Counted from the first letter of the stretch, positions 1 to 6,648 are shown. The stretch is DNA of 7,141 bases from an uncultured Anaerolineae bacterium (GCA_903882765.1 CAIRYE010000493.1:1-7141), one strand, 5' to 3'. A program made the numbers and translations. The notes: generated by a model not told the origin, from the sequence alone.

Positions 1-739
1 ACCACGGCCAACCGCGAATGATCTTGGTATTGGTTCCACACGTATGCACTGGGAAGCGTTCCGTATCCTTTTCGCATTTAGGGCAGTAATAGATCGCCTG
101 TACCGTCGCGCCGAGCAAGGAATCGAACAACGACCCCATAAAACCGGAACCGGTCAAAATAACAAAGGTAAGTAACCCAGATCCTATGGGGTACGGGGAA
201 AGTAACACACCCATCAAACCGATAATACCCGAGCCGATCAAAGATCCCAGGCTGCCATACACCGATACCCCGCCAGATGTCCCTTTTTCCACGACCTCGC
301 TCAATCGAGTGATCATTCGCGGCGGATAAGGGTTGAGCACACCGATCTCGGTTGCCCAAGTATCCGCGTTTACCGCGGCCAGTGTTGCCACAAAGGCATA
401 CCAAAAGAAACTGGATTCAGCGAAAATTGGGATGGCGTGTAGCAGAACAAAAAAAGTCGCCAAGCCACCGTTCCCAAAAACTTGCCCCCAGTCGCGTCTT
501 CCACCTTTGGAAAATTTTTCATTCAGGTTCAATTTTCTTTTTTTAAAGGCTTTTGTAAGCACGCTGGAAGAAATAAAGAACACCATCAACACGATCGCCC
601 ATTGCCAACCGCCTAAACCAAAAACTACGGTACCCACAAACACGGAGGCTAAGAACCCTGAGAAATTCAAAGTTCGTAGTTTGTAGGCGGAAAACCCGAT
701 GGCAACAGCTGAAAGAAATCCAAATATGAATTGCGGCAT
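1..739 (-). CDS. DUF92 family integral membrane protein (3' end beyond window)
   Basis: The visible part is 246 residues, starting at ATG 739-737 and still open at the left edge, so only the extreme C-terminus is missing (family members are usually about 250-290 residues). It is very hydrophobic, with several membrane segments. It carries DUF92 hallmarks: NADTWATEIG at residues 124-133 and DSLLGATVQ at 206-214. A cysteine/histidine cluster follows (C219-P-K-C222, H232, C234). The plant member VTE6 is a phytyl-phosphate kinase, so a role in phosphorylating an isoprenoid phosphate is plausible, but the substrate of this bacterial protein cannot be read from the sequence. The start shares one base with the stop of the upstream gene (TGATG), so it is probably translated by coupling; its own ribosome site is weak. 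It is the last visible gene of unit B. Confidence 0.9.
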   Translation of the reverse strand, partial: MPQFIFGFLSAVAIGFSAYKLRTLNFSGFLASVFVGTVVFGLGGWQWAIVLMVFFISSSVLTKAFKKRKLNLNEKFSKGGRRDWGQVFGNGGLATFFVLLHAIPIFAESSFFWYAFVATLAAVNADTWATEIGVLNPYPPRMITRLSEVVEKGTSGGVSVYGSLGSLIGSGIIGLMGVLLSPYPIGSGLLTFVILTGSGFMGSLFDSLLGATVQAIYYCPKCEKDTERFPVHTCGTNTKIIRGWPW

Positions 740-1647
740 CAAATTGTCCCTGTAGGTAGGATGAAGATCAACGAAGCGAGAAAGAACAATGTGTTAGCGA
801 TATTTGTGACCCAAACTACTTGGGCTAATACTTTGTGGTGCGCGCTCTGGTAAAAAACCAAACCAAGAATAAATGCGGCGATAGAGGTCGCGATGCTGAC
901 CGTAGGTAGGAGGATCAACTGCTGACCTGGGACCATATTGTAGGTATTGTTAAGTGGGTTGTAACCAAGAGAGATAGTGCGAAAACCAGGCGCGAGCAGG
1001 GAAACCCAAAGAAAAAAACCAATGTTTAGCAAAAGGTTGAGGATCCAAACGAAACGGTTGATGGGTGAGCTCCAAGCGTTGACAATCACCAGCGAAACAT
1101 ATTGAGAGTTTCCCTGACCGATCTCCAAAGAACCCATTTCGAAGATACGATTAAATGCCTGCATAAAATGAGTGGTATCTTCCGGAGAAACCGCGAAAAC
1201 TTTTCTCGCGGTGCCAACAAGGATCATGTTCTCCTCATCAGCAGCTAAGTACTCCACCCTGCCAAGGTTGGCATCGACCAGATCCCCTAAAATACCACCA
1301 GGCAATCGAAGCACTGGCATCCTAACCCCGCCCGGAAAGGCTGAAATATGCTTGACCCACTCAATATCTGATACAGGGATCTTTTCTTTCCTCATTCCCC
1401 AGTTGATCTGTAGAAAATTGCGATCGAGGAAATAGTTCGCTTTCGCTAATCCATAGATCCGGTAACCTAAGATCGGGATAAAAACCCCCGATAGGATCAA
1501 TAAAAATATATAGAGTGTTAGGAATATCCCAATCTCCCCCGTAATGATCTGGAACAACGAAAAAATCATAAAAGCAAAAGCGATCGCGAGCAAAACGGAA
1601 TGAATGATCAACCCTCTCTTTCGAGCGGGTGGAAACTCACTGATCAT
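739..1647 (-). CDS. membrane protein with bacterial PH-like domain, function unknown
   Basis: This is a 302-residue protein of unknown role. Two hydrophobic segments (about 12-35 and 39-63) are followed by a soluble section (about 68-170) that resembles a bacterial pleckstrin-homology-like fold: it opens YFLDRNFLQINWG, continues into KIPVSDIEWV, and closes with SPEDTTHFMQAFNRIF, a typical PH-like ending. Three more hydrophobic segments follow (about 198-219, 243-266 and 274-296). I therefore expect five membrane spans around one soluble domain. No catalytic motif is visible. The ATG overlaps the aminotransferase stop by four bases (ATGA) and has a good Shine-Dalgarno (AGGAG, 1656-1660) inside that gene. 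The stop shares one base with the start of the DUF92 gene. The coding assignment is firm; the PH-domain call is moderate. Confidence 0.85.
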   Translation of the reverse strand: MISEFPPARKRGLIIHSVLLAIAFAFMIFSLFQIITGEIGIFLTLYIFLLILSGVFIPILGYRIYGLAKANYFLDRNFLQINWGMRKEKIPVSDIEWVKHISAFPGGVRMPVLRLPGGILGDLVDANLGRVEYLAADEENMILVGTARKVFAVSPEDTTHFMQAFNRIFEMGSLEIGQGNSQYVSLVIVNAWSSPINRFVWILNLLLNIGFFLWVSLLAPGFRTISLGYNPLNNTYNMVPGQQLILLPTVSIATSIAAFILGLVFYQSAHHKVLAQVVWVTNIANTLFFLASLIFILPTGTI

Positions 1648-2813
1648 CTGGCAAGCTCCTGCTTTAGCACGTCACACACATACTGAACTTGTTCAAAGGT
1701 CATTACACCACTAAAAGGCAAAGCAACGCCGCGCAATCCCAGATCTTCTGTAACTGGGTAATCACCAGGTTGATACCCAAATTTTTCTACCATATAGGGC
1801 TGTAAATGGATGGGCAAGAAGTATGGTCGAACAGGCACACCTTTTGCTTCCAAGTTAGAAGCAAATTGCTGACGGTCGATCTTCTTCGCCAAACGAATGA
1901 CAAATACGAACCAAGACATTCTGGTGGTCTCAGGCGCAAGGATCGGTAATTCGATCTCCGCTACACCCGCCAATTGTTCAAGATACCATTTAGCAACCTG
2001 TTCACGGCAGGCGATCATACTATCTACCCGGGCGATCTGGCTTATTCCAAGCGCTGAAGACATTTCGTCGAGGCGGTAGTTGTAACCAAGGTAAGTGTGA
2101 GACAGCCAAGTATCCCCTGGCGCACGACCTTGGTTGCGAAGGGCTTTCATCAAATTGGCGGCGGTGTCATCGTTGGTGATGACTATTCCACCTTCGCCGG
2201 TAGTGATCTGTTTGTTGGGGTAAAAAGCAAAGATGCCGTATTTTCCAAACAAGCCAGCTTTTTTGCCTTTATAGGTTGCTCCTAAAGCCTCGCAAGAATC
2301 TTCGATGATCTCTAAATGATACTGCTCGGCGATCTCAAGAATGGGGTCGTAATCCGCTGGTTGGCCAAATACATCCACTGGTAGGAGCGCCTTCAACATT
2401 CCTTCACCCGCGTTTTTGCGAGGAAGCCATTTTTTTGCCTTTTCGCCCCCGGCGGCAAGATCCTTCACCGCCTGGCGCAGTTGGTCAACGCTGATATTGC
2501 CAGTTTTATAATCTACGTCTACATAGATCGGCACAGCGTTTTCAAACAACAAAGCATTGGTGGAAGCGACAAAGGAAAAGGGTGATGTAACCACTCTGTC
2601 CCCCGCTGTAATTCCCGCTGCCCGCACGGTCAAGTGCAAACCAGCCGTACCAGAATTAACCGCGATAGCATGTTTAACGCCGATGTATTCGGCAACTTTT
2701 TTTTCAAACTCCACAACTTTCGGACCAAGGCTTAGTATTGGAGTGTTCATCACATCCAGTACAGCTTGGCGGTCCGCTTCGGTTAGGTCAGGGGAAGACA
2801 TAGGGATTTTCAT
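1644..2813 (-). CDS. DegT/DnrJ/EryC1/StrS family PLP-dependent aminotransferase
   Basis: At 389 residues this is a full-length member of the sugar aminotransferase family. These enzymes transfer an amino group, usually from glutamate, to a keto-sugar nucleotide in the synthesis of amino sugars for surface glycans, O-antigens or glycosides. Visible landmarks are NSGTAGLHL (53-61) for cofactor phosphate contact, EDSCEALGA (171-179) with the ring-binding aspartate D172, FYPNKQITTGEGG (197-209) with the Schiff-base lysine K201, and NYRLDE (245-250). The C-terminal part VPVRPYFLPIHLQPY is typical of the family. Residues about 116-143 form a lysine-, arginine- and glycine-rich stretch that seems longer than in textbook members. 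The sugar substrate cannot be deduced. No nucleotide-sugar dehydratase or epimerase is in the window. It overlaps both neighbours by four bases (ATGA). Confidence 0.95.
   Translation of the reverse strand: MKIPMSSPDLTEADRQAVLDVMNTPILSLGPKVVEFEKKVAEYIGVKHAIAVNSGTAGLHLTVRAAGITAGDRVVTSPFSFVASTNALLFENAVPIYVDVDYKTGNISVDQLRQAVKDLAAGGEKAKKWLPRKNAGEGMLKALLPVDVFGQPADYDPILEIAEQYHLEIIEDSCEALGATYKGKKAGLFGKYGIFAFYPNKQITTGEGGIVITNDDTAANLMKALRNQGRAPGDTWLSHTYLGYNYRLDEMSSALGISQIARVDSMIACREQVAKWYLEQLAGVAEIELPILAPETTRMSWFVFVIRLAKKIDRQQFASNLEAKGVPVRPYFLPIHLQPYMVEKFGYQPGDYPVTEDLGLRGVALPFSGVMTFEQVQYVCDVLKQELAR
1656..1660 (-). promoter_or_regulatory. Shine-Dalgarno of the PH-domain membrane protein gene
   Basis: On the minus strand AGGAG lies eight bases before the ATG at 1647. 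It is within the last codons of the aminotransferase gene and supports this start despite the four-base gene overlap. Confidence 0.65.
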
Positions 2814-4057
2814 AGCGAAGTTCCACTTCTTTCCAACATTGCGGCCAATTGAGCGAGTAATACTGCTTCCAGATCAGTAAGTTTCACCATTCTATTCACG
2901 GTGCCTGCTCTCGGCTTTACTTCAACTTCCTGATTTTGCAATCCGCGCTCACCAACGGTTACCCGTATGGGGCATCCGATCAGATCCGCGTCATTAAACT
3001 TAATGCCAGCCCTTTCATCGCGAACATCCAGTAACACAGTAATGCCTACCGCCGCCAGCCGATCATTTAGATCCCTCGCGATCTGAGCGGTATCCATTGT
3101 GCTGCCAGGAAGGTTCATGAGATACACCTGAAACGGCGAAAAGGGAGCGGGGATTTTCAACCCTCTCTCATCCGAAGCAGTTTCAGCAAGAAACTTTAAA
3201 ATATTCTCAGGGATAACAACATGATCAGCGCTACATTGAAAAGCCTTGTTGCTCGATAACGGTCTTGAACATGAGGGGCAACCTTCCCCAATGTTCATCA
3301 ACGTCACATCAGCGATGATGTCCGCTGAATAATCCCGATCGATATTCGTATTGAGCAGGTGGTAGCCACCCTCATTCGCGCCAGCGACCAAGTTTTTGGA
3401 TTTCGCGACAATTGAATCAACGATGATCATAGCGTTGGTGACCCCGATCGGTGAGGCATACCCCGGTATCGCGCCGGCCGTGAGAATTTCATCTTGGGTA
3501 GCCAAACGATATTCGCCAACAAGCGCGGTAAGTTTTTCATCGCTCAACTGACGGTCACCCCTCAGCACAACAAAGAGGAATTTCCCGTCCGAAACCCGCG
3601 TGAACATCAATGCTTTAGCTGTCTTTGTTGGCGAAACCTTTAAGAAATCAGCAAGACTATTGATCGTGCTGCAATCCGGAGTCTTAATTTTTTCCAAAGG
3701 TTTCATTTCTTCAGCAGGATTCAGAGCCACCCTAGCTTCCACTAAAGTGGTTCGCTCAGCGAAATAACATTCCGGACAAAACAAAACGTCAAAGTCACCA
3801 TCATCGTGCGAGAGGTAATAATTGCCACTGGTTTGGGAACCCACGGCAAGCAAGCCAACATCTTCCAGCCATTCCAGTTTTTCTGAAAAGCTACCATTCA
3901 ATAATGCTCGAATTTTTTCTAAGGTTTGTTGCCCCAGCGGAAGCCAGCTCAAATCTCGTTGAAGGTAAGAGGCTCTGTATAAAAAGGAAGCCCCTGGGGT
4001 TCTAAATTCAGAAGGGGCTGATCGTTGGGTCTGGATGTTTAGGTCAGAATAATTCAT
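2810..4057 (-). CDS. ProRS-like protein lacking the catalytic core, with YbaK-type editing and anticodon-binding domains
   Basis: This 415-residue protein is related to bacterial prolyl-tRNA synthetase (about 570 residues) but is about 150 residues shorter. Residues 25-52 match the ProRS N-terminus (includes WLPLG, 38-42). The protein then jumps to residues about 68-108, which match the ProRS segment just before the insertion domain (includes CPEC, 94-97). An INS/YbaK editing domain spans about 126-250, with K145 and K148, RGDRQL (166-171), the GXXXP loop GYASP (199-203) and H233. CPSC (260-263) follows. The motif 3 region is then missing, although the helix after it remains (ILKFLAE, DERGLKIP). 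A complete anticodon-binding domain ends the protein (about 304-400; DVRDERAGIKFNDADLIG at 344-361). The FRDE/GRxF motif 2 and the GIGVGR-type motif 3 cannot be found, so aminoacylation is not expected. A trans-editing or regulatory role is inferred. It shares one base with the bactofilin stop (TAATG) and four with the aminotransferase start (ATGA). An automatic annotation may wrongly call it proS. Confidence 0.88.
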   Translation of the reverse strand: MNYSDLNIQTQRSAPSEFRTPGASFLYRASYLQRDLSWLPLGQQTLEKIRALLNGSFSEKLEWLEDVGLLAVGSQTSGNYYLSHDDGDFDVLFCPECYFAERTTLVEARVALNPAEEMKPLEKIKTPDCSTINSLADFLKVSPTKTAKALMFTRVSDGKFLFVVLRGDRQLSDEKLTALVGEYRLATQDEILTAGAIPGYASPIGVTNAMIIVDSIVAKSKNLVAGANEGGYHLLNTNIDRDYSADIIADVTLMNIGEGCPSCSRPLSSNKAFQCSADHVVIPENILKFLAETASDERGLKIPAPFSPFQVYLMNLPGSTMDTAQIARDLNDRLAAVGITVLLDVRDERAGIKFNDADLIGCPIRVTVGERGLQNQEVEVKPRAGTVNRMVKLTDLEAVLLAQLAAMLERSGTSL

Positions 4058-4488
4058 TATGGTTTTTCGTCTTCCGTTCGTTCGGGGCTGTCATTCAGTC
4101 CCAAGTCAATTTTTTCTTCCATCTTCATTTGGCCTCGTAAAAAAGCCCCTTCTTCCGTAACAAAAGCGATGGTTGTCACATCACCCCAGATCCGTCCTGT
4201 GGAGCGTATCTCAAGTTTTTGTGTGGTGATATTGCCCTTAACCGCCCCTGCGACGATCACGGTCGCTGCCCGGATGTTTTCGCAGGTAACTTTACCGCTT
4301 TCCCCAACCACAAGCATGCCTTGCAGACCAATTTGTCCTTCAAACGTTCCCTCAATTCGAACACCACCCGAACCGCTGATCTTCCCTTCCCAGATCAGCC
4401 CTGGGCCAAGGATAGAGTTGATCCTTTCCATGGAAGGAACGGTGATGGAAGGTTGTGCTTGTGAGGGCGATGCGTTTCGTTTAAACAT
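4057..4488 (-). CDS. bactofilin (polymer-forming cytoskeletal protein)
   Basis: This 143-residue protein has the bactofilin layout: a short polar, disordered N-terminus (1-24), a central right-handed beta-helix domain (about 27-122) and a charged tail rich in Glu and Asp. The core shows the expected short turns: GKISGSGGVRIEGTFEGQI, then VVGESGKVTCENIRAATVIV, AGAVKGNITTQKLEI and GRIWGDVTT. Bactofilins polymerise without nucleotides into filaments, often at the membrane, where they scaffold cell-wall or envelope enzymes. This is the first gene of unit B, after a terminator and an AT-rich spacer. I see no clear Shine-Dalgarno before the ATG at 4488; the bases just upstream are AT-rich (TTGGATATTTAA). 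The stop TAA shares a base with the next ATG. Confidence 0.93.
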   Translation of the reverse strand: MFKRNASPSQAQPSITVPSMERINSILGPGLIWEGKISGSGGVRIEGTFEGQIGLQGMLVVGESGKVTCENIRAATVIVAGAVKGNITTQKLEIRSTGRIWGDVTTIAFVTEEGAFLRGQMKMEEKIDLGLNDSPERTEDEKP

Positions 4489-4516
4489 TTAAATATCCAA
4501 TCAATTTAGTTAAGTT

Positions 4517-4545
4517 ATTTTACCGTTAATTATTTGGTTCTTTAA
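4517..4545 (-). promoter_or_regulatory. weak candidate promoter of the bactofilin unit
   Basis: Unit B begins just after an intrinsic terminator, so it probably has its own promoter in the AT-rich spacer 4489-4549. The best fit I find on the minus strand is TTAAAG (4545-4540), a 17-base spacer, and TAAAAT (4522-4517), preceded by GG. The -35 match is poor and overlaps the terminator U-tract. The region is so AT-rich that chance matches are likely; read-through from unit A is the alternative. Confidence 0.25.
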
Positions 4546-4579
4546 AAAACAAGAAGCCCTTACAAAGAAGGGCTTCTTG
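4544..4579 (-). terminator. intrinsic (Rho-independent) terminator after fabI
   Basis: On the minus strand a perfect 12-bp stem (arms 4568-4579 and 4550-4561, core AAGAAGCCCTT paired with AAGGGCTTCTT) closes a six-base loop at 4562-4567. It is followed at once by six T residues (4549-4544). It starts about 20 bases after the fabI stop and separates unit A from the bactofilin unit. No gene on the plus strand ends here, so it most likely acts in one direction only. Confidence 0.93.
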
Positions 4580-4598
4580 AATGTGGTCAGAACTGTAA

Positions 4599-5390
4599 TT
4601 ACTCTTCCTTCTTCAATGGGTTCGATGCTGCCATAATATTGTACCCGCTATCCACATAATGCACTTCGCCGGTAACATGCGATGACCAATCAGAGCAAAG
4701 GTAAACGGCCGCGTTGCCGCAATCTTCCGCGGTAACGTTCTCGCGCATCGGCGCCATTTCCGCAAAATTCTTGAGCATATCCTTAAACCCACTTACGCCG
4801 CTAGCGGCAAGGGTTCGAATGGGACCAGCCGAGATAGCGTTGACACGAATCCCCTGCGGGCCAAAATCGGATGCCATATAACGCGTACTAGCTTCCAAGG
4901 CCGCCTTGGCAACCCCCATCATATTGTAATTGGGGGCAACTTTTACCGAACCATAATAGGTGAGGGTTAGTAAAGCGGCGCCTTTATTTAGGATAGGTTG
5001 AAAAGCTTTTGCGATCGCCACAAAGGAATACACACTGATATCCATCGCCAAGTGAAACCCCGCTCGGCTGGTATCGTAATAATTTCCATTTAGCTCTTCT
5101 TTGTTGGCAAAACCGATCGAATGAACGATGATATCAATATTTCCGAAATGGTTTTTCGCTTTATCCACCACATCAGCGATCTCAGCATCCGAAGCGACAT
5201 CACATTGTTCCACAAAACTCACGCCCAATTGTTGAGCAAGTGGCTTCACTCTCTTTTCCAAGGCTTCGCCGGCGTAACTAAAGCCTAGGTTAGCGCCTTC
5301 TCTGGCAAAAGCCTGCGCAATGCCCCAAGCGATCGATCGATCATTCGCGAGCCCAAAAATTAATGCGTTCTTTCCGCTTAGTAATCCCAT
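4599..5390 (-). CDS. fabI: enoyl-[acyl-carrier-protein] reductase FabI
   Basis: The 263-residue protein is a full-length FabI of the short-chain dehydrogenase superfamily. It catalyses the last step of each fatty-acid elongation cycle in the cytoplasm, reducing trans-2-enoyl-ACP with NAD(P)H. The divergent FabI nucleotide motif is clear: GLANDRSIAWGIA at 13-25. The active site is the FabI Tyr-x6-Tyr arrangement with a downstream Lys: Y145 (equivalent to E. coli Y146), Y155 and K162 in NYNMMGVAKAALEA. HSIGFA (90-95) and AISAGPIRTLAASG (185-198) are further signatures. It is the last gene of unit A. The ATG shares one base with the upstream stop (TAATG) and follows a strong GGAGG. The product is probably NADH-dependent like most FabI proteins, but that is inferred from the family. 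Confidence 0.97.
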   Translation of the reverse strand: MGLLSGKNALIFGLANDRSIAWGIAQAFAREGANLGFSYAGEALEKRVKPLAQQLGVSFVEQCDVASDAEIADVVDKAKNHFGNIDIIVHSIGFANKEELNGNYYDTSRAGFHLAMDISVYSFVAIAKAFQPILNKGAALLTLTYYGSVKVAPNYNMMGVAKAALEASTRYMASDFGPQGIRVNAISAGPIRTLAASGVSGFKDMLKNFAEMAPMRENVTAEDCGNAAVYLCSDWSSHVTGEVHYVDSGYNIMAASNPLKKEE

Positions 5391-5995
5391 TATTCCTCCA
5401 GGTTTGTTTTTTCAGGTATTAAGAACCGCCAAGGTTTTGAGTACCAAGGCTCCGGTACACTATATAAACCCACTCGCGAGCCAATGGTCACGGTTGAATC
5501 AGGAATATTTTTGTAGGGTTCGATCCATAAGCCGCTATTTTTATCAGTGAGGTCAATGCCATTTTGTTGGTTGGTTATTCCATAAGCTTTGGTCAATTTG
5601 CCAGGGCCATTGCTCCAGTTTTTTTCATGTACACCCGCTCGGTTCTCTGCTACGATCGCTTGTCCAACTTGTATCCGCACACCGCGTATCAGAACTGCCG
5701 CTGGAAAACCGAATCGCTCCGTTACCACATTGAGCATCCAATGATGCCCATAGGTGAAATAGACGTAGGCATAGCCCGGCTCACCATACATAACGGCGGT
5801 TCTTTTTGTCTTTCCCGCTTTAGCATGACAAGCAAGATCTGTTTCGCCAACATAAGCCTCGGTTTCGCTGATGACCCCAGCCACTTCTCCTAGTGGATTG
5901 CGAAAAACTAGACGCGAACCTAGTAAGGCACGAGCCACTTCTACAGTTGGTTGATCAAAAAAACTCTTAGGGTATGGGGTAATATTCGAGATCAC
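5390..5995 (-). CDS. aag: DNA-3-methyladenine glycosylase, Aag/MPG family
   Basis: This 201-residue protein matches the compact Aag/MPG fold (EC 3.2.2.21), which removes alkylated or deaminated purines (3-methyladenine, 7-methylguanine, hypoxanthine) from DNA to begin base-excision repair. Key residues align with the human enzyme: ETEAYVG at 44-50 gives the catalytic glutamate E46 (human E125) and Y48; ACH at 55-57 gives H57; YFTYGHHWMLN at 79-89 gives Y82 (the base-flipping tyrosine) and N89; LIRG gives R104. NGPGKLTKA (129-137) is a further family signature. Translation starts with GTG at 5995-5993, overlapping the phosphatase stop by four bases (GTGA), with no clear ribosome site, so it likely depends on coupling. 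The final codons contain the fabI ribosome site. Confidence 0.95.
   Translation of the reverse strand: MISNITPYPKSFFDQPTVEVARALLGSRLVFRNPLGEVAGVISETEAYVGETDLACHAKAGKTKRTAVMYGEPGYAYVYFTYGHHWMLNVVTERFGFPAAVLIRGVRIQVGQAIVAENRAGVHEKNWSNGPGKLTKAYGITNQQNGIDLTDKNSGLWIEPYKNIPDSTVTIGSRVGLYSVPEPWYSKPWRFLIPEKTNLEE
5395..5399 (-). promoter_or_regulatory. Shine-Dalgarno of fabI
   Basis: On the minus strand GGAGG lies only four bases before the fabI ATG, inside the last two sense codons of the DNA glycosylase gene. It fixes the start at 5390 and is the strongest ribosome site in the window, consistent with high demand for FabI. Confidence 0.75.
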
Positions 5996-6648
5996 GCTTG
6001 AAGTGATTCAATATGAGAACAATCACCGATCACGTTCACGCGCCACTTGTGCTGCATTGGAAAATAGAGAAACGACGCGAAGGAGGTGTTTTGCAGAATA
6101 AACCGCGGTGATTCGTTATTGCTTTGCGGGGAGATACCCATAATGGAGAGCAGCAACATATTCATCAATGCCCCGTGGGTTACAACGAGGTATTTTCCGG
6201 GCGGCCTCAGTAACAAATTATGTAAAGCGGCGCAAGCCCTTAGGTATAAAGACCAATCGCTCTCGCGAGATTCATCAGAGGAGGAAAATGGATTCGGGTG
6301 ATTTAATTTCTTTTTGGAAAGCTTTACTTCTTTAAATGTTTGGCCAGAGAAAACGCCCATATCTCTTTCCATCCAGATCGGGTCATATTCCACTTCTGGA
6401 AGTTTCAAGTTTTTTGCCAAAATTTGGGCTGTTTCACTGGCTCGTCCAAGCGGGCTTGAAATAACAAAATCAAATACAGTTCCGGTTCTCAACCAACGAT
6501 CAGCAAGCGCTTGTGCTTGCTTTTGTCCCAAGGGGGTAAGCGGGTAATCCTTTTGACCTTGCATACGGTTTTCAAAATTCCCCACCGATTCGCCGTGCCG
6601 CAAGAAAGTGATCTCAAAAATGGGGTCGTTCTCAGATGACCAGCTCAT
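5992..6648 (-). CDS. histidine phosphatase superfamily protein (phosphoglycerate-mutase-like)
   Basis: At 218 residues this is a branch-1 histidine phosphatase. All catalytic parts are visible: FLRHGES (15-21), with R17 and the phosphate-accepting H18; SSPLGRASETA (64-74), with R69; MERDMGVFSG (93-102), with the acid E94; and VVTHGA (155-160), with H158. The N-terminal strand EITFLRHGES and QGQKDYPLTPLGQKQAQ are typical of the PhoE/GpmB/CobC-like group. The substrate cannot be told: candidates include phosphosugars, phosphoglycerate or other small phosphomonoesters. The middle segment (about 108-132) is polar, rich in Ser and Lys, and likely variable. Its ATG overlaps the glycosyltransferase stop by four bases (ATGA), and its own stop overlaps the glycosylase GTG. 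Confidence 0.94.
   Translation of the reverse strand: MSWSSENDPIFEITFLRHGESVGNFENRMQGQKDYPLTPLGQKQAQALADRWLRTGTVFDFVISSPLGRASETAQILAKNLKLPEVEYDPIWMERDMGVFSGQTFKEVKLSKKKLNHPNPFSSSDESRESDWSLYLRACAALHNLLLRPPGKYLVVTHGALMNMLLLSIMGISPQSNNESPRFILQNTSFASFLYFPMQHKWRVNVIGDCSHIESLQA

Noticed and set aside
333..686. Open frames on the plus strand, and an alternative minus-strand frame at 78-404.
   Set aside because: They lie over the DUF92 gene, whose frame is clearly coding with family motifs. Their translations are rich in Lys, Pro and Arg with no recognisable domain. The same applies to the plus-strand frames at 1172-1435, 1897-2285, 2557-2880, 4169-4492, 5320-5893 and 6086-6830.
752..922. Near repeat GTAGGTAGGA..GATCAAC seen near 752 and near 902.
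   Set aside because: Both copies encode a hydrophobic LI(F)xLPT run in the same membrane protein. They are short and imperfect, so chance or similar coding is enough.
3190..3901. Possibility that the missing ProRS motifs are present but hidden by frameshifts.
   Set aside because: The single frame aligns to ProRS on both sides of each gap with no extra DNA between the matching parts, so the segments are absent rather than shifted.
1580..5018. GCGATCGC octamers (HIP1-like) at 1580-1587 and 5011-5018.
   Set aside because: Only two full octamers were found, which is too few for a HIP1-type repeat; the excess concerns the inner GATC.
5332..5345. Tandem GATC run (gcgatcgatcgatc) as a possible binding site.
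   Set aside because: It lies inside the cofactor-binding motif region of fabI (codons for Asp-Arg-Ser-Ile) and is explained by coding.
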